The notes: a model not told the origin generated them from the letters alone. A stretch of 64,000 nt of DNA from Bryobacteraceae bacterium (GCA_025056455.1 JANWVY010000003.1:124001-188000); one strand, 5' to 3'; counted from the first letter of the stretch, positions 44,504 through 54,091 are shown. Program-made: numbers and translations.

Positions 44504-45568
44504 TTGAAAATCAAAGTTGTGCAACTCGCAGGAAACCAAGACATTTCCGTAATCATCGTCAATTGGAACCGGCGCCAGCTCCTGGCTCGTTGCCTCGCCT
44601 CTCTCATGCGGCAGCGTGAGGCAAACCTAGAAATCATTGTTGTGGATAACGGCTCCAGCGATGGAAGCTTGGAAATGGTGGAAAGCGAGTTTGGACGCGG
44701 CCAGCCCTTCCCCGTCCGCCTAATTGCGAATTCCTACAACCGGGGCTTTTGCGCAGCCAATAATCAGGGCATTGCCCTAGCTCGCCATCCGTGGGTCGCC
44801 TTAATCAACAACGATGCTGAAGCCGATCCCGATTGGGCAGCTTCCTTGCTAGAGGCTGCCCAATCAAGGCCGGATGTCGGAATGGTTGCCTCGAAAATTC
44901 TCGTCTATGACGAACCGGGCCGGATTGACAAAGTCGGGCATCTCGTCTACTTCGACGGACAAAACCGGGGGCGGGGCAGCGGGGAATTTGATCACGGCCA
45001 GTACGATCAACTAGAAGAGGTCGCCTGGCCCGATGGTTGCGCCGCCGCTTACCGCAAAGCCATGCTCGAAGAAATTGGGGGCTTTGACGAAGATTTTTTC
45101 GCCTACGCAGACGATGCGGAGCTGGGGCTCAGGGCGCGCTTGGCAGGGTGGCGCGCCCTCTACACGCCCCGAGCCGTCGTCCGCCATCACCGCGGGGCGA
45201 CTCTCGGCCTGCGATCTTTTCAACGCTTGGTGCTCATTGAACGCAACCGTGTCCTGCTGGCGGCCAAGCTCTTTCCCTGGATCCTCCTCTTCTTTAACCC
45301 GCTGTTCTACGCTGCCAGGCTCCTTGCCGGGGCCTGGGCCGCGATCCTTGGAAAAGGAGAAATCGGTCGCTATCCAAGTTGGAAAGACAAACTTGCAGCA
45401 GCCGCCGCCTTGCTTCAGGGCGACCTCAAGGCGCTGCCGCTTCTCCCGCGCATGCTGGCGAAACGGCGCCAGCTGCGCTCCATCCGGAGAATCGGCACCT
45501 GGCAAACTTTGCAGCTGTTGTGGCGCTATCGCATCTCCCTGCGAAAATTGAGCCAGCAAGCCATCTGA
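44504..45568 (+). CDS. GT2 family glycosyltransferase (rhamnosyltransferase-like)
   Basis: A 354-residue inverting transferase of GT-A fold. Motifs in order are: ISVIIVNWNRRQLLARCLAS (residues about 14-33), IIVVDNGSSDGSLEMV, the NDP-sugar/metal segment ALINNDAEADPDW (DXD-like), PDGCAAAYRKAMLEEIGGFD, and the catalytic-base region FFAYADDAELGLRARLAGW. Family members of this type often transfer rhamnose or other deoxysugars to surface glycans. It continues the glycan cluster, with the methyltransferases downstream. The start is TTG at 44504, 15 nt behind a perfect TATAAT. A possible internal GTG at 44519 would shorten the protein by five residues. Confidence 0.9.
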   Translation: MKIKVVQLAGNQDISVIIVNWNRRQLLARCLASLMRQREANLEIIVVDNGSSDGSLEMVESEFGRGQPFPVRLIANSYNRGFCAANNQGIALARHPWVALINNDAEADPDWAASLLEAAQSRPDVGMVASKILVYDEPGRIDKVGHLVYFDGQNRGRGSGEFDHGQYDQLEEVAWPDGCAAAYRKAMLEEIGGFDEDFFAYADDAELGLRARLAGWRALYTPRAVVRHHRGATLGLRSFQRLVLIERNRVLLAAKLFPWILLFFNPLFYAARLLAGAWAAILGKGEIGRYPSWKDKLAAAAALLQGDLKALPLLPRMLAKRRQLRSIRRIGTWQTLQLLWRYRISLRKLSQQAI

Positions 45569-45587
45569 GTCGACCTCGCTGCATTTT

Positions 45588-45615
45588 TTGATCAGCCGCC
45601 TTTTTAGGTTACACT
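45588..45615 (+). promoter_or_regulatory. Promoter for the methyltransferase pair
   Basis: TTGATC (45588-45593) and TACACT (45610-45615), 16 bp apart, give four or five of six matches each to the sigma70 boxes. The predicted start near 45622 leads into the first methyltransferase, whose TTG at 45673 has AAGAGG (45663-45668) in front. It lies 19 bp after the GT2 stop, so the methyltransferases may have their own transcript. Confidence 0.5.
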
Positions 45616-45672
45616 GAAGAACGGTTTCGACCCGTTTCAGCGGTTGGCTGAGTGCGGTCGACAAGAGGACGA

Positions 45673-46905
45673 TTGGCGAAAAAGCGTAGCCCCCGTAACG
45701 CGAAGCGCAAGGTCCCTGGCGGCGAGATGCCTTTGCCGCCCTTTCCGCCGTCTCCTTCTGTAGAGGCAGCCACTCTTCCGCGCTCCGGATCCAGTGAACC
45801 TGCCTCTCTATCGGCCGAGGACCGAAGTCTTGACCTTAGCCCTTCCACGCCAGACACCAAGTTGTTCCGCAGCGCTCCCGCTCCGCCCCTCCTGCTGGTT
45901 GATTCCCCTGCACCACCCTTACCCGTGGCAACTCGGCTTACCGCCGTTGAGGACTCGGCCAGCCGTTGCCCGGCATGCGGCGATAACCGTCACCGGATTC
46001 TCGTCCGGGGGAGTGACCGGCTTTATGGCACAACCACCAAGCAATTTTTTTTAGTTGAATGCTCGCAATGCCAGCTCATCCGGCTCGATCCTTGGCCCTC
46101 ACCCGAGGAATTGGCCGCCTACTACCCAGAGCGCTACTGGTTTGACGCCAGCCAAGACACCTCAGGGCGACTCGCCGAGCGCTACCGTCGCTTCGTCCTA
46201 GGCGACCACGTTCGATTCGTTTTGGCGGCCTTCACGGCAAGCGGGCTGCCGGGCCCTATCCTCGACGTCGGCTGCGGCGGGGGGCTTTTTTTGCGCATGC
46301 TGCACGAGCGGGGCTTGCCAGCAATCGGCCTGGACCTCTCTGCTGCTGCCGCTGGGGTCACCTGGCGCCGGCAGGGTGTGCCCGCCGTTTGCGCGAGCCT
46401 GGCTCAGGCGCCCTTCGCCCCAGCCACCTTCAGCCTGATCACGATGTTCCACGTTTTGGAACACCTCTACGATCCCGCCTCCTATGTCGACGAAGCACGA
46501 AAGTTGCTCCGCCCCTCCGGCCGCCTCATCGTTCAAGTTCCTAACATCGATTGCTGGCAGTTTTTCTTGGCTGGCGAAAATTGGAACGGCCTCGATATTC
46601 CGCGCCACCTCATTCACTTCAAGTCCAAAGACGTGGAGGCGCTGCTTGAAGACTGCGGTTTTGAGATTCTACGGCGCAAATATTTCTCCTGGCGCGATAA
46701 CCCGGCCGGACTAGCCACGACGCTTGCGCCTGGGCTTGATCCCATGTCGCGGCGCATTCGCGCTAGAGCAGAGTCCCCCCGCCTCCGCCTGATCAAAGAC
46801 CTCCTTTACTTCGCTCTCGTGCTCGCCTCCATCCCGTTCACCGCGATGGAGGCTGCGGTCCGCCAGGGTTCCACCATTATGGTCGAGGCCCGGCGCAAAA
46901 GCTAG
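45673..46905 (+). CDS. SAM-dependent methyltransferase with N-terminal zinc-ribbon-like motif
   Basis: A 410-residue protein. Residues 1-85 are a low-complexity Pro/Ser/Lys-rich region. A CXXC pair in CPACGDNRHRI and a second in CSQCQLI form a zinc-ribbon-like element near 100-135. A class I methyltransferase fold follows: ILDVGCGGGLFLRMLHE (SAM-binding motif I), then MFHVLEHLYDP and LRPSGRLIVQVPNIDCWQF. The methyltransferase acts on an unknown glycan or small molecule, probably part of this cluster. TTG 45673 is chosen for AAGAGG seven to ten bases upstream; a GTG at 45652 would extend it. It is followed after 7 bp by a second methyltransferase. Confidence 0.82.
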   Translation: MAKKRSPRNAKRKVPGGEMPLPPFPPSPSVEAATLPRSGSSEPASLSAEDRSLDLSPSTPDTKLFRSAPAPPLLLVDSPAPPLPVATRLTAVEDSASRCPACGDNRHRILVRGSDRLYGTTTKQFFLVECSQCQLIRLDPWPSPEELAAYYPERYWFDASQDTSGRLAERYRRFVLGDHVRFVLAAFTASGLPGPILDVGCGGGLFLRMLHERGLPAIGLDLSAAAAGVTWRRQGVPAVCASLAQAPFAPATFSLITMFHVLEHLYDPASYVDEARKLLRPSGRLIVQVPNIDCWQFFLAGENWNGLDIPRHLIHFKSKDVEALLEDCGFEILRRKYFSWRDNPAGLATTLAPGLDPMSRRIRARAESPRLRLIKDLLYFALVLASIPFTAMEAAVRQGSTIMVEARRKS

Positions 46906-46912
46906 CTCGACC

Positions 46913-47605
46913 ATGCGAGGCTATGACCAGCTGGCGAGGCGCCTGCCCCGTTTTCTCTACCGCTATCTTTGGAGTTTTGAAGCTCGCATCGAAGACGAGG
47001 TGCAGGCCCTCGCCCAAAGCCTCCCACCCGGAGCTTGCGTGCTCGATGCCGGAGCAGGCGAAGGGCGCCACCGCAAGTATTTCTCTCAGGCTCGCTACCT
47101 TGGCGTCGACCTCACCATTGGCGACAGCAGTTGGAACTATCACAACTTAGACGTGATTGCCGACCTCTGCGCTCTACCCTTCGCCAACAACACATTCGAC
47201 GCCTGCCTTCACATCGTCACTCTCGAACACCTGCCTGAGCCTCAGCTCGCGCTACGAGAAATTTCGCGAACCTTGCGCGCGGGCGGTCGCTTGCTGTTAG
47301 TGGCGCCGCAAGACTGGCAAGTCCACCAAGCGCCGCACGATTATTACCGCTACACGCGCCACGGCCTAGAGTATTTGCTCCGGAGTGCAGGATTCGGCAA
47401 CATCGCCATGGAGGCCGGCGGCGGCTATTTCCGCTTGATGGGCCGGCGCATGCTGAACGGATTTCAATTCTTCCCCGGCGTGTGGAAAATCTTGGCCGCG
47501 CCCTTGTTGTTGCTGGGCTTCCTCTTCCCACTCCTGGACCGCTTGGATTCCCAGCGCGACTTCACCCTGGGCTATTTTTGTCGCGCCACGAAACAGCCCA
47601 GCTAA
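46913..47605 (+). CDS. SAM-dependent methyltransferase
   Basis: A 230-residue class I methyltransferase. Motif I is VLDAGAGEGRHRKYFSQARY (about residues 44-63), followed by LGVDL (motif II acid) and ALPFANNTFDACLHIVTLEH (motif post-II). The later segments RTLRAGGRLLLVAPQDW and DYYRYTRHGLEYLLRSAGF are typical of sugar or lipid methyltransferases of cell-surface clusters. The C-terminal hydrophobic stretch (WKILAAPLLLLGFLFPLLD) could anchor it to the membrane. It starts at ATG 46913, seven bases after the previous stop without a clear ribosome binding site; coupling with the upstream gene is likely. The target is unknown. Confidence 0.85.
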   Translation: MRGYDQLARRLPRFLYRYLWSFEARIEDEVQALAQSLPPGACVLDAGAGEGRHRKYFSQARYLGVDLTIGDSSWNYHNLDVIADLCALPFANNTFDACLHIVTLEHLPEPQLALREISRTLRAGGRLLLVAPQDWQVHQAPHDYYRYTRHGLEYLLRSAGFGNIAMEAGGGYFRLMGRRMLNGFQFFPGVWKILAAPLLLLGFLFPLLDRLDSQRDFTLGYFCRATKQPS

Positions 47606-47698
47606 ACTGGCTCACTCCACAAAGCAATTCGAAGTCCTGCCTCAAAAGCCAGCCTTTCGCTCGCTTTTCTAGCGTGCGAGCCAACAAATCCCAACCGC

Positions 47699-47704
47699 TA
47701 TACT
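47699..47704 (+). promoter_or_regulatory. -10-like TATACT, seven bases before the DPP-IV-like peptidase start
   Basis: TATACT (five of six matches to TATAAT) ends seven bases before the ATG at 47712. An earlier in-frame ATG at 47706 would lie upstream of the predicted transcription start. The arrangement implies a leaderless mRNA starting with the ATG at 47712. No -35 match was found at the usual distance. Confidence 0.5.
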
Positions 47705-47711
47705 GATGCTC

Positions 47712-49856
47712 ATGGCGCGCCTGCTAGTTGCCATTCTCCTCGCCCCCCTGATCGCCCCTGCGCAAAAAAAGCCGGTTACGCTCGAGGCGCTGGCCCGTCT
47801 GCCGCAGCCCGTTTCCAGCTTATCCGTTCAATGGTCGAGCGATAGTAAGCGCTTTGTGTACCGCGAGGGTGCCTATTTAGTCCTCTACGACGTTGCCTCG
47901 CGTTCGAGCAAACGCCTGCTGCCCTGGTCAGCCCTGGAACAAGCCGCCACCAAAGTTGCTTCCGAAGAAACCTACGCTTGGGAAAACCGCCGCGTCACCG
48001 AGCAAACGCTTCAGTGGATGCCGGACGGAAAGGATCTACTGGTCTTGGCTGGAGGAGACCTATTTGTCGTGAAAACGGCAGCGGGCGGATGGGTACAATT
48101 AACTTCCACGCCGTTTGCCGAGCGCGATCCGAAGCTTTCTCCTGACGGAAAGCTTTTGGCTTACCGCCACCAGCACGACCTCTACGTCATGGAGATCGCC
48201 TCAAGACGCATCACACGGCTGACTACCGACGGCTCCCCAACCATACTGAATGGCGAGCTGGACTGGGTCTATCCCGAAGAGCTCGACCTAGGCAGCGCCT
48301 ACTGGTGGTCACCCGATTCGCAATCCGTCGCTTACCTTCAATTCGACGTTAGCCGCCAGCTCATCCACCCGCATGTCGATCTGCTCGGGCTGTTTGCCAA
48401 GGCCGAGCCGCAACGCTACCCGAAGGCCGGCACGCCGAACGCCGACGTCCGCCTTGGAGTGGTTCCTGCGCAGGGCGGAAGCACCCGTTGGATGGACTTG
48501 GGCGAAACGCGGGACCGGTTGCTAGCGCGCGTCTACTGGGCGCCCGATTCCAAAACGCTCGGTGTCTTTCGCCTCAACCGCGTGCAAGATCACCTCCACT
48601 TCCTCCGGGTAAACGCCCGTACAGGCACCTCTGAGCTCGTGCTCGAAGAAAAGGATCCCTACTGGATCAACATCAAAAATGACTTCGCGTGGCTTGCCAA
48701 ACGAAACCAATTTGTTTGGGCCTCCGAGCGCGATGGCTGGCGCCACCTTTACCTCTATGACCAAAGCGGGAGACTCGTCTCGCAGCTGACCAAAGGTGAA
48801 TTCGAAGTCACCCATCTCAACCTTGTCGATGAGCAAGGCGGGCGTCTGATCCTCGAGTCGACCGAAGCTAGCCCGCTCGAGCGCCAGATCTACTCCGTCA
48901 ACCTGGAAACTGGTGAGCGGCGCCGCCTGAGCGCGGAGCCAGGAACCCACTCCGCCAGCTTCAGCCCCAATGGCGAGTATTGGGTGGATCATTTTTCAAG
49001 CCTTCAACAACCCCCTCGCACCGTTTTGCGCGACGCCGCTGGTAAGCTGCTGGCGACCATCCGCGAAATGGATTCCAAGCCTTACGACGAGCTGGAAGTT
49101 TTGCCAACCGAGCTGGTCCAGTTTCGCGGCTCGGACGGCGCCCTGTTTTATGCCCGCCTCATCAAACCAGTAAACTTCGATCCCCGCAGAAAATACCCTG
49201 CGGTCATCATTGTCTACGGCGGCCCGCACGCACAAACGGTTCGTAATGTTTGGCCTGCCGTCAACTGGGAACAAGTCTTGGCTCACCGGGGGTTTGTCAT
49301 TTGGCAGATGGACAATCGCGGCTCGGCCGGCCGCGGACACCAATGGGAGTCGAAAATTTATCGCCGGCTCGGCAAACAGGAGTTGGAGGATCAAATCGAG
49401 GGTGTCAAACACCTCGTCTCGCTCGGCTTCGTGGATCCGCAGCGCATCGGCATTACGGGCTGGAGCTACGGCGGCTATATGACCTTATACGCCCTGTTCC
49501 ATGCCCCCGAGATCTTTAAAGCTGGCGTTTCCGGAGCCCCAGTAACCGACTGGCGCCATTATGACACCATTTATACCGAGCGTTACTTAGGCTTGCCCTC
49601 CGACAATGCCGCTGGCTACCGCCAGAGTTCCCCCGTCTTTGACGCTCCCAAACTCCAAGGAAAGCTGATGCTGATTCATAATTTTGGCGACGACAACGTG
49701 CTCTTCCAGCACAGCATGCAGATGCAGGTGGAATTGCAGAAGGCCGGCAAACAGTATGAGCTTCTCATCTATCCGCAAAAATCACACGGCGTAACTGGAG
49801 CCTTGAGCCGCCATATGCGCGAGGCCATGATCGCCTTCTTTGAGCGCTGTCTTTGA
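47712..49856 (+). CDS. Secreted S9 prolyl peptidase, DPP-IV family
   Basis: A 714-residue exported serine peptidase that removes X-Pro dipeptides. Signal peptide: MARLLVAILLAPLIAPAQ. The N-terminal beta-propeller carries the DPP-IV double-Glu motif in DWVYPEELDLG (substrate N-terminus recognition). The alpha/beta-hydrolase domain (about 470-714) has the nucleophile in GITGWSYGGYMTLYALF, the Asp in NFGDDNVLFQHS and the His in QKSHGVTGAL. The order and spacing are those of subfamily S9B. ATG 47712 is preferred over 47706, because TATACT lies seven bases before it. With the M28 and tricorn proteases it points to extracellular or periplasmic peptide use. Confidence 0.95.
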   Translation: MARLLVAILLAPLIAPAQKKPVTLEALARLPQPVSSLSVQWSSDSKRFVYREGAYLVLYDVASRSSKRLLPWSALEQAATKVASEETYAWENRRVTEQTLQWMPDGKDLLVLAGGDLFVVKTAAGGWVQLTSTPFAERDPKLSPDGKLLAYRHQHDLYVMEIASRRITRLTTDGSPTILNGELDWVYPEELDLGSAYWWSPDSQSVAYLQFDVSRQLIHPHVDLLGLFAKAEPQRYPKAGTPNADVRLGVVPAQGGSTRWMDLGETRDRLLARVYWAPDSKTLGVFRLNRVQDHLHFLRVNARTGTSELVLEEKDPYWINIKNDFAWLAKRNQFVWASERDGWRHLYLYDQSGRLVSQLTKGEFEVTHLNLVDEQGGRLILESTEASPLERQIYSVNLETGERRRLSAEPGTHSASFSPNGEYWVDHFSSLQQPPRTVLRDAAGKLLATIREMDSKPYDELEVLPTELVQFRGSDGALFYARLIKPVNFDPRRKYPAVIIVYGGPHAQTVRNVWPAVNWEQVLAHRGFVIWQMDNRGSAGRGHQWESKIYRRLGKQELEDQIEGVKHLVSLGFVDPQRIGITGWSYGGYMTLYALFHAPEIFKAGVSGAPVTDWRHYDTIYTERYLGLPSDNAAGYRQSSPVFDAPKLQGKLMLIHNFGDDNVLFQHSMQMQVELQKAGKQYELLIYPQKSHGVTGALSRHMREAMIAFFERCL

Positions 49857-49915
49857 TCTGCCCTTGAGCTGCCTCCGCCAAGCTCCGCATTGCATAGAAT
49901 AAAAACAAGAAAAAG

Positions 49916-52900
49916 ATGCGGACCATTTCCTGGCTGTTTTTGTTTTCAGTTGCGGCATTCGCGCAACAGCGGGTCGTGACCCTTCCGGGAGCAGCTCTGC
50001 ACCAAGTTACGCTTCCGGCGGGCGCCACCGTAGAAGTCAGTGCGGGGATTGTCGAACCTTCTAAATTGCCCTCGAATGCCCGCATCGCTGTGGAGTGGGC
50101 CGGTTATCGAAAGATCCTTCACGCTCTCGATCCTGATTTCTACTTGGCATATCGAGCCCCCAAAAACGGGACCTTTGCTCTTCGGGCAACAATCGTCGAA
50201 GACGAAGCCTCCATTTTTAATCTCCCGCGCTGGCGCGAGTCGGGCTCCATCCAAAAGATGTTTCCCTTTCCTCAACGCACGCCCTGGCCTCCCAACGCCA
50301 CGGCGAGGATCTGGCTCGAGGTAAAGCGCATCACCCCCGGCGTACCCTCGCGCGGCATGCATATCGAACTCGAGCCCAATGATTCGATCTCAGAAGCGCA
50401 ACCCCTCACGCTCGGCGTAAGCGGTGAGGATGAGACCTTACACATCACCGGCGGCGCCGACGATCTCGAATACTTCGACAACGGGCTAGTAGGCAAAAAG
50501 GGCGACGACTGGTTTCGCCTTGAGTACAAAGGACGCCAGCCCCGTCTGTTTACCGCAAACCTCACTCTCCCCGATCCCTTTGTCGTCGCTCAGCTCCAGA
50601 TGTTCACGGCCGACGGCAAAGAATTTCGTGAGGGCGCCAATCCCAACGAACGAGTGCACCAGCAACTTGAGGCGCATCGAACAGCGATCACGCGCATCTT
50701 CCAGCCCGGAGGCATCTATTATCTACGCGTGGAATCGAATTCCCCTGGCTACGAAGTCGAACTCCGAATCCGCAAACCGGCTCCTCACACCGATCCCCGC
50801 TATGCGTTGAAACAAGCCATGTATGATCACTCCACGCAGGTTCACGCTTGGTTGTTAAATCGCCCGCGCGGCGCAGCAGTCGAACGGCGCATTCGCGACA
50901 CTGGCTCGCTGTTGGGCACGCACTGCATGAGCTGCCATACACAGTCTGGGGTTTGGGGGCCCATCGGCGCCATGCAGTACGGATACCAGGTGGAGAATGT
51001 GGCCAACTTGCGTCAGTTGATCAATCTCATGTACGAATGCCTGCGCCCCACCAATGAGCTCCGCGATGCCGCTAACAACACCAGCCTGGCGCCTTTGGAC
51101 CTCGGCGATGGTCCGGCGGGAACTCGCGTGGCTGGCTTCAATGTGGTGATGGCGGAAAAAGTGGTTCCCGCGCGGCGGTTGCATGCTGCCCAGCAGCAGC
51201 GAACGGCCAATTTTGTACTGCAGTCTGCGGACCCGAGCGGTGTCAACGCCGCTGGTCCAGGCTCGAATGTGGGCGCGGCTGTCGTTTTCCGCTTCGCCGG
51301 CGCAATCCTGCGTCGGGCTTGGGAGGATACGGGCGATCCCAAATATCTCGCCGCCCTGGAGGAGAAAGCCGAAAAGATTCTGAAGATCAATGTCCGCTAT
51401 GCCGACGATCTCGCCAACCGCATTCTTTTCGTGCGCGATGTCTTCCCCGCTAGCTACCTCGCCCAAAAGGGTGAGAGCGAAGAAGCCAAAAAGCTCATCC
51501 AGCGGCTTGAGGCCCAGGTGGTGGAGGACGAACGCCGGCTGCGCGCCCTTCAAAAGCCCGAAGGCTACTGGGGGTTCGACCCCGGGCGGCAGGAGGCTGG
51601 AAAGTGGGTTGCGACCACCCAAGATCCCAAAGATATTGACCCCGCTCCTACGGCTCTCGCCCTCACCGCACTTGCCGCGCTAGGCTATAACGACCGCGAC
51701 CCTGCCGTTCAGCGCGGCGTTGAGGCCCTGCTCAAGATGCAAGATCCCAATGGCCGCTGGAATCGTAACGCCCTGACCGGCTTTGTCACAACGGCCTACG
51801 CCGAACACGCACTGGCCCGCCTCTATCCGGAAACACCCCGCCGGCCCCAGGCAAAAGATTTTCAGCCCGCTGCTGGGGAAAGCCTCTCCGATACCGTGGC
51901 GCGCTTCCGGGCCCTAGCCCAGCTTGGCCTCGACCCCCGAGATCAAGAGTTCTTGGAGCTGGTGTTGCCAGGCGCTTCGCATCCTAGCCCCTGGGTGCGC
52001 TACTGGGCCCAAATCGCGCTCGGCGCCCTGCACGATGAGCGTGGAGTCCCAGCCCAGATTCGCGGCCTCGGCGACCCCGTCAAAATGGTGCGTGAGGCCG
52101 CCCGTTGGGGAATGCGCCAGACCCTCCTGGACGACAAAGGCTGGGACTATTTGTTTGCCGCCTACGACCGGGGGGACGACCGGACGCGCGAAGCCATTGC
52201 CGGCGCCTTAGTTATGCGCGCCGATGCCGTCATGCCTCGCTCCAATGCCGGGTTCAACCGCCTCGGCGCTTTGTTTGACCGCATGATGAATCAAGATCCA
52301 CACCCCGGTGTCCGGGCCTGGGGTTCCCGCGCCGCTTGGAACTGGTGGGTGTGGAATCCACCCCTGCGAGAACGGATCAATGAGGCCGTTCTCACTACCC
52401 TCGAGCGCGAGGAGCCCATATGGCTGGTCGAAGAAGCAAAACGCTACCAGCTCCAAGCTCTCTTTATCGCCAACGGCCAGCGCGCTAACCCCAGCAAAGA
52501 GCACCAGTATCCGCAGCTTTCGAAACTTTTTGAACGTATCTCCCAGCGCCTGGATCAAAATCCGCCCGACCGCCTAGTCGACCGCCTGGTCGGCGTCGCC
52601 GGCACCTTCTACAGCCAAGCGGGCGGCGATGGCGGGCCGGGGCAGATGGGCTACGTCACCGAGCACGCCTCGGCCATGATCGGCAAAGCGGTCTTGAAGT
52701 ACTGGCAGCGGATGGAGGCGGCTGAAAACGAACTCGGCGTGCGCCTAGCCGTTGAGTCTGCCGCCAATGTCCTGCATGATCCCCTGCAAAAACGCCTGCT
52801 GGATTTCTCTAGCAATGGCCCCGAGGCGCTCCGCACTCTTGCCGCTACTTCCTTAGCTGACCCCCGTGTCATCACCCTTCCAGGAACCCAGGAGTTCCTC

Positions 52901-53923
52901 GAGCCTCTCATGGAACAGGTCCACCGCGGAGCCGCCGAGCCCGAGCGCCGGACCGAGCTTGTTGGCCCCATCCTCAAATTATTCTCGCGCGCTCGCTGGA
53001 ACCTCCCCAAAACCGAGGAACAACAGAGGATTTTTTATCAGCTCCTCATTCCGAAATTCAGCCCAGAACGCGGACAGCTCCCGGAAAACACCAGAATTCC
53101 GCTCCAAATGGAGAAGGATTCAACCGATTGGTATCTCGCCCGCTCGCTGGCCGGCGTCGTCCACACCAACCCCGACCTACAAACTGACATGCTGGTCAAA
53201 CAAATCCCCGCATCCTTCCCCACGCGCATGGATGAGGCTTTCTGGCTGCCCAGTCTTTCCTGGCTCTTGCACTATGGTCTTGAGATCCCAGACGTCGGCA
53301 AGCCACCCGCCGGTGCGGAAATCGCTCGCGAGCAGAAGGAGCGCCTGGCCAGCCTCTATGTAAGCGTTCTCGAAGATAGCTCGCGGGACCCAAGACTTCG
53401 CAATGCGGCAATGTCGCTCGCTCCCGACATCACCCTCCGCACACATCCGAAAATTGCCCCCGCGCTGAAGAAGATCAAGCCAGAATACTTCGAAGATGAT
53501 CCCGCGGAAGTGAAGTCGCTCAACGAGGAGTGGCGGAAAAACTGGGAGTATTTCGAACGCTGGGTGGCGCCAGAAATCGCCAAACCTAATCGCGACGACC
53601 AGCTGTCCTGTCTTGGCTGTCACGCCGTGCCCGGCCGCGTGCCGTCGATGGAGCTGGCGGGCCTCGACGCTTCCGGCTACATGCCCAAGCGTTCCCTGTG
53701 GAAGAACTATCAAACTCTAATCGAACGCGTGAACGAGACCAATGTCGAAACCAGCAAACTGTTACGCAAGCCTCTCAATGTGCAGAGCGGCAAGGAGGAT
53801 GGCCACCAGGGCGGGGTTCGCTTCCGTCCCAACGACCGCGGCTATGAGATCCTGCGCCGCTGGGTGCTCGATGTCGCGCGGCTGAAACTTAAGTCTGTAC
53901 CTTCCGGTGCAGCGGCGCCCTAG
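49916..53923 (+). CDS. Very large exported di-heme mosaic protein (PPC-, toroid- and HEAT-like segments)
   Basis: A 1335-residue secreted protein that I cannot name. It has a signal peptide (MRTISWLFLFSVAAFAQ). Residues about 145-290 resemble a bacterial pre-peptidase C-terminal-type beta-sandwich (IELEPNDSISEAQPLTLG). CMSCH at 337-341 is one c-type heme site. A helical segment (545-620) resembles an alpha/alpha toroid of the terpene-cyclase type: KPEGYWGFDPGRQEAG, TALALTALAALGY. Several HEAT-like helical pairs fill 640-1100. CLGCH at 1232-1236 is a second heme site, near the C-terminus. The start is ATG 49916, behind TAGAAT (49895-49900) and no Shine-Dalgarno. It follows the DPP-IV-like peptidase and precedes an epimerase, neither obviously related. 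Confidence 0.75.
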   Translation: MRTISWLFLFSVAAFAQQRVVTLPGAALHQVTLPAGATVEVSAGIVEPSKLPSNARIAVEWAGYRKILHALDPDFYLAYRAPKNGTFALRATIVEDEASIFNLPRWRESGSIQKMFPFPQRTPWPPNATARIWLEVKRITPGVPSRGMHIELEPNDSISEAQPLTLGVSGEDETLHITGGADDLEYFDNGLVGKKGDDWFRLEYKGRQPRLFTANLTLPDPFVVAQLQMFTADGKEFREGANPNERVHQQLEAHRTAITRIFQPGGIYYLRVESNSPGYEVELRIRKPAPHTDPRYALKQAMYDHSTQVHAWLLNRPRGAAVERRIRDTGSLLGTHCMSCHTQSGVWGPIGAMQYGYQVENVANLRQLINLMYECLRPTNELRDAANNTSLAPLDLGDGPAGTRVAGFNVVMAEKVVPARRLHAAQQQRTANFVLQSADPSGVNAAGPGSNVGAAVVFRFAGAILRRAWEDTGDPKYLAALEEKAEKILKINVRYADDLANRILFVRDVFPASYLAQKGESEEAKKLIQRLEAQVVEDERRLRALQKPEGYWGFDPGRQEAGKWVATTQDPKDIDPAPTALALTALAALGYNDRDPAVQRGVEALLKMQDPNGRWNRNALTGFVTTAYAEHALARLYPETPRRPQAKDFQPAAGESLSDTVARFRALAQLGLDPRDQEFLELVLPGASHPSPWVRYWAQIALGALHDERGVPAQIRGLGDPVKMVREAARWGMRQTLLDDKGWDYLFAAYDRGDDRTREAIAGALVMRADAVMPRSNAGFNRLGALFDRMMNQDPHPGVRAWGSRAAWNWWVWNPPLRERINEAVLTTLEREEPIWLVEEAKRYQLQALFIANGQRANPSKEHQYPQLSKLFERISQRLDQNPPDRLVDRLVGVAGTFYSQAGGDGGPGQMGYVTEHASAMIGKAVLKYWQRMEAAENELGVRLAVESAANVLHDPLQKRLLDFSSNGPEALRTLAATSLADPRVITLPGTQEFLEPLMEQVHRGAAEPERRTELVGPILKLFSRARWNLPKTEEQQRIFYQLLIPKFSPERGQLPENTRIPLQMEKDSTDWYLARSLAGVVHTNPDLQTDMLVKQIPASFPTRMDEAFWLPSLSWLLHYGLEIPDVGKPPAGAEIAREQKERLASLYVSVLEDSSRDPRLRNAAMSLAPDITLRTHPKIAPALKKIKPEYFEDDPAEVKSLNEEWRKNWEYFERWVAPEIAKPNRDDQLSCLGCHAVPGRVPSMELAGLDASGYMPKRSLWKNYQTLIERVNETNVETSKLLRKPLNVQSGKEDGHQGGVRFRPNDRGYEILRRWVLDVARLKLKSVPSGAAAP

Positions 53924-54015
53924 CCTGTCCAAGCGGTGGGAGACACGGGCTGGCTCGAATCCCTCTCGCCGGGCACGAAAGGCATCTCAACCACAAGGCG
54001 CCGGCATGCTTTCGA

Positions 54016-54045
54016 TGGACAAGGACGAGAGACCTCCGATACACT
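54016..54045 (+). promoter_or_regulatory. Promoter for the epimerase gene
   Basis: TGGACA (54016-54021, five of six to TTGACA) and TACACT (54040-54045, four of six to TATAAT) are 18 bp apart. The predicted start near 54053 gives a leader of about 40 nt with AAAGGA eleven bases before the ATG at 54092. Confidence 0.45.
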
Positions 54046-54091
54046 ACAGCCATTAGCCTCAATCTCAGACGGGTGAAAGGATTTCTCTCCG

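Noticed and set aside
53935-53985. tRNA 3'-end-like sequence (CTCGAATCCCTCTCGCC) after the di-heme protein gene
   Set aside because: It resembles a T-arm of tRNA-Ser, but no 5-bp T-stem pairs, and no acceptor, D-arm or anticodon arm could be assembled upstream.
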